This document shows, in pieces, positions 1 to 4,272 of a stretch of 6,776 nt of DNA (its first letter is position 1; every line of letters begins with the position of its first letter). The stretch comes from Methanosarcina sp. UBA402 (GTDB lineage Archaea; Halobacteriota; Methanosarcinia; Methanosarcinales; Methanosarcinaceae): the NCBI GenBank assembly GCA_002509325.1, contig DADO01000062.1:1-6776 (forward strand), in the 5' to 3' direction. The notes below the pieces were generated by a model. It saw only the letters and a program-made list of their open reading frames with translations. It ran no database searches and had not been told where the DNA came from. The position numbers and the translations under genes are program-made.

Positions 1-530
1 ATTTTAGCGAACTACTGAACTTAGCAAAAGAATATCTGGACCTTGTCCGTGATTACTACGAAAAATTATACGAAAATGACCCTGAAAGCCCGAATAATTG
101 GAAAAGCCTTTACGAGATTCGGCTCCTTGATGGGATTTTACAGGAATCCATGAAAAATTACGGAATGGCTATCGAAATATATGAATCAATATTTCCGATT
201 CTTACGAAACACCTTGGGTCAGATCCTGAAAAACTTGAATACCAGGAAAAAGTTAACATCATATATCTCCAGCTCGGCATTGTTTACCTTTCAGCCGATG
301 AACCCGAAAAGTCAAAAGAAGCCTTTGAAAAAGCTCTGTCCATAAACGCAAAACTGCTTGAAGAAGATCCGGAAAATCCCATGTACATAGGAGATGCAAT
401 TGCAACATTCGAGGAATATGCGAAGTTGCTCAAAAAACTTGACAGGAGTGAAGAAGCAGAAGAATATGGCGCAAAGGCTGAAAAATTAAAAGAGAATCTG
501 GAGGAAGGGGTTTATGAAAGAAACCCCTGA
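1..530 (+). CDS. TPR-repeat protein, 3' part only (start lies outside the window)
   Basis: The open frame enters from the left edge (first full codon at base 3) and gives 175 residues before TGA at 528-530. The ATG at 150 is internal: coding sequence continues upstream of it without a break, so it should not be taken as the start. The protein is almost entirely charged amphipathic helix. The clearest TPR unit is near partial residues 84-118, with the A helix around YLQLGIVYLSADEPEKSKEAF and the B helix around EAFEKALSINAKLL. A second helical pair is at about 130-165 (FEEYAKLLKKLDRSEEAEEY). No signal peptide or membrane segment is visible in this part. TPR proteins are protein-protein interaction scaffolds and are numerous in Methanosarcina, but the partner cannot be read from the sequence. 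The last codons overlap the start of a broken downstream frame at 514. Confidence 0.85.
   Translation, partial: FSELLNLAKEYLDLVRDYYEKLYENDPESPNNWKSLYEIRLLDGILQESMKNYGMAIEIYESIFPILTKHLGSDPEKLEYQEKVNIIYLQLGIVYLSADEPEKSKEAFEKALSINAKLLEEDPENPMYIGDAIATFEEYAKLLKKLDRSEEAEEYGAKAEKLKENLEEGVYERNP
506..528 (+). other. RNA hairpin over the TPR stop codon and the next start
   Basis: AGGGGTTT (506-513) pairs perfectly with AAACCCCT (521-528) around the 7-nt loop ATGAAAG. The stem covers the last TPR codons and the first base of the stop codon. The loop begins with the ATG of the downstream frame. No T-run follows, so it does not look like a simple terminator. It could influence translational coupling or RNA stability; that is inference. 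Confidence 0.45.
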
Positions 531-787
531 TTTCCAGGGAGATGAGGATCAAGGCGTAATTTGCTTCCTATCCCTATTCACTCCTTAAGGTCAGAACAGT
601 CACTTCGTGATCGTATCTCCGCTGACTGCCGGGATAATAGTGAAGCCGAAGCTATTGAAAATGGAGTAAAAACGCAACCTTATCTTCCGATGATTCTCTT
701 GAAGTGGGAGAAGGAACAGCTAAAAATAATTATGGGGTTTTAATATATCTTCTTGAATCGATCGAAGAAAATGTTCCTCGTCTATAA
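514..787 (+). pseudogene. Decayed remnant of a second TPR-type gene
   Basis: ATG at 514 has a GGAGG sequence (500-504) nine bases upstream, so it looks like a former start overlapping the previous gene by 17 bp. The frame gives MKETPDFQGDEDQGVICF and stops at 586-588 after 24 codons. A different frame is open from about 546 to 743 (RSEQSLRDRISADCRDN, SEAEAIENGVK). A third frame, ending at TAA 785-787, gives TAKNNYGVLIYLLESIEEN, which resembles the NNYGVLLxxLGRxEEAE pattern of TPR helix A. The simplest reading is one former TPR gene, probably also internally deleted, with at least two frame changes. The 60-residue frame from TTG 561 would then be only one fragment of it. Homology to TPR is judged by eye; the middle part is not recognisable alone. 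Confidence 0.4.
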
Positions 788-844
788 TTAGATCTCTTGG
801 GCGAAGTAAAAAGCAGCGTACTGTTGTGATGTAATCGCCACTCC

Positions 845-865
845 CAGAAAATCTCCTATTTTCTG
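845..865. repeat. Inverted repeat (8-bp stem, 5-nt loop)
   Basis: CAGAAAAT (845-852) and ATTTTCTG (858-865) are perfect reverse complements separated by CTCCT. It lies about 58 bp after the TPR remnant ends. There is no T-run after it on the plus strand, so a terminator role is not supported. Confidence 0.5.
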
Positions 866-906
866 TGATCTCAAGGCGTAGTTCGGGATTTAAAAAAATA
901 AATTAA

Positions 907-930
907 CTGCTACGCAGCTAGCTATTTTTT
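907..930 (+). terminator. Possible terminator: short hairpin followed by six T
   Basis: CTGC (907-910) pairs with GCAG (914-917) across the loop TAC. After AGCTAGCT-like sequence comes a run of six T at 925-930. The stem is only 4 bp, so the T-run is the stronger argument, since archaeal termination depends mainly on oligo-T or U-rich tracts. It would end transcription from the TPR region before the serS2 promoter. Confidence 0.3.
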
Positions 931-967
931 GCAGATGCTAAATATTTAAATAGCTTGTCAGGTTTTC

Positions 968-1026
968 ATTTAGATAGCACGATATAAGCGGATCACAGAT
1001 AGATATATCTAATTCTGTGTCTAAAT
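968..1026. repeat. Nested inverted repeat of 59 bp
   Basis: Three nested complementary layers are visible. The outer arms are ATTTAGA (968-974) with TCTAAAT (1020-1026). The middle arms are CACAGA (994-999) with TCTGTG (1014-1019). The core TAGATATATCTA (1000-1011) is a perfect 12-bp palindrome. The middle and core layers are contiguous except for two extra bases (AT, 1012-1013). The outer layer is separated by 19 bases on the left only. It could be a DNA-level operator, a hairpin RNA or the remnant of a small mobile repeat; nothing in the window decides this. Confidence 0.55.
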
Positions 1027-1125
1027 AATAAATCCAACTATCAAATTATAATTTAAATGTTCAATCTCTTGATATCCTCTATCTAAATTATAACTCTAGG
1101 TTATCAGAACACTTGATTCATTATA

Positions 1126-1184
1126 GATACTCGTTATTATAATACTCAGGCATTACTTACGATACTCATTATTATAATACTGAG
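1126..1184. repeat. Two copies of a 24-bp direct repeat leading into the 25-bp array
   Basis: Bases 1126-1149 and 1161-1184 match at all but two positions. Both begin GATACTC, carry TTATTATAATACT in the middle and end in AG. The second copy merges into the first unit of the 25-bp array (1176-1200), so the array may have grown from this older, more degenerate duplication. Confidence 0.7.
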
Positions 1185-1300
1185 TTATGATTTGCTTTAT
1201 AATACTGAGTTATGATTTGCTTTAGAATACTGAGTTACGATTTGCTTTAGAATACTGAGTTACGATTTGCTTTAGAATACTGAGTTACGATTTGCTTTAG
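1176..1300. repeat. Tandem array of five 25-bp repeats upstream of serS2
   Basis: Five head-to-tail units start at 1176, 1201, 1226, 1251 and 1276. Each begins AATACTGAGTTA and ends GATTTGCTTTAG. Units 3-5 are identical, units 1 and 2 have T instead of C at position 13 of the unit, and unit 1 ends in T instead of G. There are no spacers, so it is not CRISPR. The array stops eight bases before the TATA box at 1309, which places it where archaeal activators usually bind. A repeated binding site for a serS2 regulator is possible, but so is neutral repeat expansion. Confidence 0.9.
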
Positions 1301-1308
1301 AATAGGCA

Positions 1309-1316
1309 TTTATATC
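1309..1316 (+). promoter_or_regulatory. TATA box, probable serS2 promoter
   Basis: TTTATATC is a good match to the archaeal TATA element and is the nearest strong one before serS2. Transcription would start about 25 bases downstream, near 1335-1340, giving a leader of roughly 60 nt. No well-defined BRE is obvious upstream, because the 25-bp array ends there. Confidence 0.55.
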
Positions 1317-1318
1317 AG

Positions 1319-1341
1319 AAACAGAATTTTAGACTCTGTTT
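1319..1341. repeat. Inverted repeat at the predicted serS2 transcription start
   Basis: AAACAGA (1319-1325) and TCTGTTT (1335-1341) are perfect 7-bp reverse complements with a 9-base centre. The site fills the space between the TATA box and the predicted start point. A protein bound there would block initiation, so it is a candidate operator. This is inference from position only. Confidence 0.45.
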
Positions 1342-1400
1342 ACATCCTTATCTTAATTCACAATTACCTTATTTCACACCAATTAAAAGAGGCTCAAACT

Positions 1401-2909
1401 TTGGAATTACAGTTCAATCTCAAAGCTTACTTTAAAACAAGTGCAGATCCAACTCCTGCAAAGGAGGCTATAGCTGCGCTTTTCGAAGAGGCAAACAATA
1501 CCCTTCTCACCCGAGGAGCGCCTGAAGGGCAGGGAGCAAAAGTTACGGAATGGAAGCTCGGGGAGGATAGGATCGAGCTTACGCTTGAGTCTGGCAGGTA
1601 TGTCAGGGTGCATGACGCAATCTTCAGGCTGAGGAAACAGCTTGCTGAGGCGCTCGGAAAAAAGTATAAGATCGGAATTCGCGGAATTGAGGTTGAGTCC
1701 TTTACCATTCGGATGCCAGCTGAACGTGAGCTCAGGATGCTTAAGGTGCCTTACATAAAAGGTATGGAAAATATCGAAGGTGGGATTCAGCTCGAGCTTG
1801 AAGTAGGGGAAGCTGAGATGAAAAACCGGGTACCGGACAGGATTCTCACACTCCTTGAAGAGAAGATCGAGGCTGCCCAGTACGGGGCAAAAGCCGAACA
1901 CTGGAACCTGTTATGGCAAAGAGGGCCAATGGAGCATCCTTTCAAGGAAGATCCGACCCAGGCCATGATGAATGAGGGCTGGCTCAAGCGAGGCGCAAGC
2001 CGGGGGCAGTGGATCCACGGGCCCCAGTCCACAAGGATTTTCCGAACTTTTGAAAAGATTGTTTTTGAAGAACTTCTGGAGCCTCTCGGGTACAGGGAAA
2101 TGATTTTCCCGAAACTGGTCACCTGGGAAGTCTGGATGAAGTCCGGACATGCCAAAGGTGTTTATCCTGAGATCTATTATGTATGCCCTCCGCAAACAAG
2201 GGACCCCGATTACTGGGAAGAGGTTGCCGACTATTACAAAGTTACCCATGAAGTGCCCACAAAGCTGCTCAAAGAAAAAATCGCAGAGCCAATCGGAGGC
2301 ATGTGCTACGCCCAGTGCCCGCCTTTCTGGATGTATGTGACAGGGGAAACTCTTCCGAATGATGAGATTCCTATAAAAGTCTTTGACAGGTCAGGAACTT
2401 CCCACAGGTATGAGAGCGGCGGAATTCATGGGATTGAAAGGGTCGATGAGTTCCACAGGATAGAGATTGTTTGGATCGGGACAAAAGAAGAGGTCATAAA
2501 GTGCGCAGAAGAACTGCATGAGCGCTATATGCATATCTTCAATGACATCCTGGACATTGAATGGAGAAAAGCAAGAGTCACACCCTGGTTCATGGCACAG
2601 GAAGGATTGCTCGGGCTTGCCGAAGAAAACACTGTAGGGACAACCGACTACGAAGCCTGCCTGCCTTACCGGGGGCCGGACGGTGAATGGCTCGAGTTCC
2701 AGAACGTGAGCATCAACGGAGACAAGTATCCCAGAGGCTTCAATGTAAAGCTCCAGTCCGGAGAAGAACTCTGGTCAGGCTGTTCCGGAGTCGGGCTTGA
2801 GAGGTGGGCTGCGGTTTTCCTTGCCCAGAAAGGGCTTGACCCTGCAAATTGGCCTGAAGAATTTAAAAAGAGAATGGGTGAAATGCCGAAAGGAATCCGT
2901 TTCCTTTAA
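1401..2909 (+). CDS. serS2: Seryl-tRNA synthetase, methanogen type (type 2)
   Basis: Charges tRNA-Ser with serine in the cytoplasm, using ATP. The product is a class II aminoacyl-tRNA synthetase of the divergent form found in methanogens. At 502 residues it matches my recollection of the M. barkeri enzyme's length. The N-terminal region (about 1-165) is the idiosyncratic tRNA-binding domain; the catalytic core follows. Visible residues: C306, E355 and C461, the three protein ligands of the active-site zinc that binds the serine amino group; motif 2 around HRYESGGIHGIERVDEFHRIE (336-355); motif 3 GVGLERW with R468; W396, Q400, N435 and S437 in positions associated with serine recognition. All are intact, so the enzyme should be active. 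The start is TTG, with GAGG at 1389-1392; the first in-frame ATG comes only at residue 105, inside conserved sequence. M. barkeri also has a bacterial-type SerRS elsewhere, as I recall; none is visible here. Confidence 0.97.
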   Translation: MELQFNLKAYFKTSADPTPAKEAIAALFEEANNTLLTRGAPEGQGAKVTEWKLGEDRIELTLESGRYVRVHDAIFRLRKQLAEALGKKYKIGIRGIEVESFTIRMPAERELRMLKVPYIKGMENIEGGIQLELEVGEAEMKNRVPDRILTLLEEKIEAAQYGAKAEHWNLLWQRGPMEHPFKEDPTQAMMNEGWLKRGASRGQWIHGPQSTRIFRTFEKIVFEELLEPLGYREMIFPKLVTWEVWMKSGHAKGVYPEIYYVCPPQTRDPDYWEEVADYYKVTHEVPTKLLKEKIAEPIGGMCYAQCPPFWMYVTGETLPNDEIPIKVFDRSGTSHRYESGGIHGIERVDEFHRIEIVWIGTKEEVIKCAEELHERYMHIFNDILDIEWRKARVTPWFMAQEGLLGLAEENTVGTTDYEACLPYRGPDGEWLEFQNVSINGDKYPRGFNVKLQSGEELWSGCSGVGLERWAAVFLAQKGLDPANWPEEFKKRMGEMPKGIRFL

Positions 2910-2918
2910 ACTCTTAAA

Positions 2919-2931
2919 ATTTTCTTTTTAG
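2919..2931 (+). terminator. T-rich terminator tract after serS2
   Basis: TTTTCTTTTT (2920-2929) starts ten bases after the serS2 stop. Interrupted T-tracts of this kind are the usual archaeal termination signal. There is no strong hairpin before it. It separates serS2 from the promoter at 2964. Confidence 0.5.
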
Positions 2932-2963
2932 GTGATAGACAGGAAGCGTTTCTGACCGATTTA

Positions 2964-2971
2964 TTTATATA
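2964..2971 (+). promoter_or_regulatory. TATA box between serS2 and rps3ae
   Basis: TTTATATA is a perfect archaeal TATA element, preceded by CCGAT as a possible BRE. The predicted start is near 2990-2997. It would drive either a long (about 400-nt) rps3ae leader or a separate RNA from the structured stretch that follows. It is the strongest promoter-like site before rps3ae. Confidence 0.6.
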
Positions 2972-2990
2972 TTGAAATGATGTGTATAGT

Positions 2991-3300
2991 GAGCCATTAA
3001 CTAGTTAGATGCCGCTAATTTCTGAGAACTTCTGGCCATTTTCCGGATTATATTTTTGGTTATCAGAAGCCTGTAGTTGCCGGAAGATAGGGGATGGGAT
3101 TAAGTTCGGAAGCCTATAGAAGCTTGGAAATTTTATCTCGAAAAGGAAACGATAGTGCTGAAAGCACCATAAACTGCGCCGGCAGTGCAAAGTCTGTCAA
3201 AGGTGCTGAAGGTCATTCACGCTCATTGATTAAGGAGAAATCTCACCGAGCCATCCGGAAGAAGAAACTGAAAGGCTTGAGGGCCACAGGACAAACCAGC
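2991..3300 (+). ncRNA. Candidate structured RNA or long rps3ae leader
   Basis: This stretch is clearly less AT-rich than the flanking intergenic DNA and lies downstream of a good TATA box. Complementary arms are abundant: CTTCTG (3029-3034) with CAGAAG (3064-3069); GTGCT (3155-3159) with AGCAC (3163-3167); ACTGC (3173-3177) with GCAGT (3182-3186). A long-range helix, GGATGG plus TTCGG (3092-3097, 3105-3109) with CCGAG plus CCATCC (3246-3256), encloses both small hairpins. AAGCCTRTAG occurs twice (3067, 3110). I do not recognise RNase P RNA, SRP RNA or a tRNA. An 85-residue frame from ATG 3094 crosses it but has no good ribosome binding site and no recognisable domain. Function unknown; a folded leader, an independent ncRNA or a decayed element are all possible. 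Confidence 0.35.
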
Positions 3301-3340
3301 AGCATACAAAAACAATTCATAAATAATACAATAAAAATTA

Positions 3341-3380
3341 AAATAAACTAAAATAAAATAAAATAAAATAAAATAAAAAT
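3341..3380. repeat. Pentanucleotide microsatellite (AAATA)n
   Basis: Five perfect AAATA units run from 3351 to 3375. They are flanked by AAATA and AACTA on the left and by AAAAT on the right. The tract ends 12 bases before the rps3ae Shine-Dalgarno sequence, so it lies in the leader or the proximal promoter region. Copy number of such tracts can change by slippage. It would also keep the ribosome binding site unstructured. Confidence 0.85.
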
Positions 3381-3392
3381 GAACATTACTTT

Positions 3393-3397
3393 GGAGG
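3393..3397 (+). promoter_or_regulatory. Ribosome binding site that sets the TTG start of rps3ae
   Basis: GGAGG lies six bases before the TTG at 3404. It is the best Shine-Dalgarno match in the window and supports the TTG start over the nearby out-of-frame ATG at 3379, which has only A-rich sequence before it. Confidence 0.85.
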
Positions 3398-3403
3398 AAT
3401 CAC

Positions 3404-4015
3404 TTGGCAAGAAAGAAAGTACAGAGAAAAATTGACGGATGGAAATCCAAGGAATGGTATAATATTGAAGCTCCTGTTTACTTAAAAAGGAGCATAGTCG
3501 GTAACACTATGGCAGGAGATCCTTCCCTGCTTGTAGGGCGCAAAATTGAAGTCACAGTTGGAGAACTTACTAACGATATGACCAAGAATAACACAAAGGT
3601 CATTCTTAGGGTCAATAACGTTGTAGGAGACACAGCAACAACCGACCTCATTGGTCACGAACTCACAACCGATTATATCCGCTCAATCGTGAAAAGGCAG
3701 ACCTCAAGGATCGATGCCAATATCGACGTTAAAACCAAAGATGGTTATGTCATCCGTGTAAAGCCCACCTGCTTCACTATCAAAAGGGCACGCTCAAGCC
3801 AGATTACAGCAATCAGGGAAATGATGGTTGATATCGTCAAAAAGCGGGCATCAGAATCCGATTTCGAGACCTTTATGCAGGAAGCAATCATTGGCAGGCT
3901 CTCAGCAGCCATTTACAGGCAGGCCAAGTTCATTTACCCGCTCCGCAGAGTCGAAATCAGGAAAACCCAGGTCAAAACCATACCTGCATCTGCAGCCGCG
4001 CCTGCAGCAGCATAA
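3404..4015 (+). CDS. rps3ae: Small-subunit ribosomal protein eS1 (S3Ae)
   Basis: Component of the archaeal and eukaryotic 30S/40S subunit, located on the platform near the mRNA exit; bacteria lack this family. The product is 203 residues, close to the usual archaeal length. Family landmarks are the basic start MARKKVQRKIDGWKSKEWYNI, the central segment DVKTKDGYVIRVKP (108-121) and the near-terminal IYPLRRVEIRK (177-187). The last 10 residues are a low-complexity Ala/Pro tail. The start is TTG with a strong GGAGG six bases upstream, and MARKK is the standard family N-terminus. The gene appears to stand alone: a terminator tract precedes it and a hairpin plus repeats follow it. An 18-codon frame from ATG 3379 (MNITLEESLGKKESTEKN) overlaps the start in another phase. 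Confidence 0.96.
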   Translation: MARKKVQRKIDGWKSKEWYNIEAPVYLKRSIVGNTMAGDPSLLVGRKIEVTVGELTNDMTKNNTKVILRVNNVVGDTATTDLIGHELTTDYIRSIVKRQTSRIDANIDVKTKDGYVIRVKPTCFTIKRARSSQITAIREMMVDIVKKRASESDFETFMQEAIIGRLSAAIYRQAKFIYPLRRVEIRKTQVKTIPASAAAPAAA

Positions 4016-4045
4016 CTTCTTTCTGGTTTGATACCAAGAGGCAGG

Positions 4046-4068
4046 GAAAATCCGAAAGGATTTTCTTA
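4046..4068 (+). terminator. Perfect GAAA-loop hairpin and T-rich tail after rps3ae
   Basis: GAAAATCC (4046-4053) pairs over 8 bp with GGATTTTC (4058-4065). The loop is the GNRA tetraloop GAAA. The 3' arm already forms the start of the TTTTCTT repeats. The hairpin begins 31 bases after the stop codon. The combination of a stable hairpin and a long U-rich tail should stop transcription or protect the 3' end. Confidence 0.75.
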
Positions 4069-4164
4069 ATCTCTTTTCTTAATCTCTTTTCTTAATCTCT
4101 TTTCTTAATCTCTTTTCTTAATCTCTTTTCTTAATTTCTTTTCTTAATCTCTTTTCTTAATTTC
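4061..4164. repeat. Eight tandem 13-bp repeats between convergent genes
   Basis: The unit TTTTCTTAATCTC repeats without spacers, starting at 4061, 4074, 4087, 4100, 4113, 4126, 4139 and 4152. Units 6 and 8 have a C-to-T change (AATTTC). A ninth copy is cut after five bases. On the rps3ae strand every unit supplies TTTTCTT, a terminator-like tract. On the topA strand the array is purine-rich (GAGATTAAGAAAA). Confidence 0.95.
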
Positions 4165-4176
4165 TTTTCAATTCGT

Positions 4177-4202
4177 TATCATCCGTGTCCATCTGTGGTT
4201 CT
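4177..4202. repeat. Short dispersed-repeat-like motif
   Basis: TTATCATCCGTGTCC followed by ATCTGTGGTTC. The two 10-mers ATCCGTGTCC and ATCTGTGGTT are diverged copies of one another. I recall very similar strings (reverse strand CCACAGATGGACACGGAT) as scattered intergenic repeats in several unrelated prokaryotes, but I cannot search for them here. Confidence 0.3.
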
Positions 4203-4237
4203 TTTATGGGAAATCAATTGAACAGTGTTGACTTTGC

Positions 4238-4263
4238 TCCTGAGGTTTCAATAAATCTCAGGA
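4238..4263 (-). terminator. Inverted repeat after topA, weak terminator candidate
   Basis: TCCTGAG (4238-4244) and CTCAGGA (4257-4263) form a 7-bp stem with a 12-base loop. It begins ten bases downstream of the topA stop codon on the minus strand. No T-run follows in that direction, so it may stabilise the mRNA end and need not terminate transcription. Confidence 0.35.
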
Positions 4264-4272
4264 TTGAGGGTC

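Larger units (their letters stand above)
788..1125. other. AT-rich intergenic stretch without a recognisable gene
   Basis: No reading frame of convincing length or composition and no tRNA-like fold is visible. Its content is inverted repeats: an 8-bp hairpin at 845-865, a small hairpin with a T-run at 907-930, a nested inverted repeat at 968-1026 and a 12-bp palindrome AAATTATAATTT at 1043-1054. The short phrase TCAAGGCGTA occurs at 549-558 and again at 871-880, which may mean that part of the stretch derives from the same decayed DNA as the TPR remnant. Confidence 0.5.

Noticed and set aside
561..743. Independent 60-residue protein from TTG 561
   Set aside because: No ribosome binding site. 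Its frame lies between fragments in other frames that together look like one decayed gene.
826..865. Box C/D guide RNA (GTGATGT at 826; also ATGATGT at 2977)
   Set aside because: There is no CTGA D box with suitable spacing near 826. At 2977 the C-like box overlaps the promoter-to-start interval, and the D', C' pair is missing.
1176..1300. CRISPR array
   Set aside because: The units are contiguous with no unique spacers, and no cas gene is nearby. The same applies to the arrays at 4061 and 6644.
1407..2249. Minus-strand frames of 93-164 codons inside serS2
   Set aside because: They are shadows of the conserved serS2 coding sequence, without start signals or recognisable domains.
2991..3300. 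RNase P RNA, SRP (7S) RNA or tRNA
   Set aside because: I could not find the conserved P4 strands of RNase P RNA, the SRP helix 8 motif, or a T-arm GGTTCRA with matching acceptor arms.
3094..3351. 85-residue basic protein
   Set aside because: There is no good ribosome binding site and no recognisable domain. The 3' end runs into AT-rich repeat sequence, and the stretch is better explained by RNA-like complementarity.
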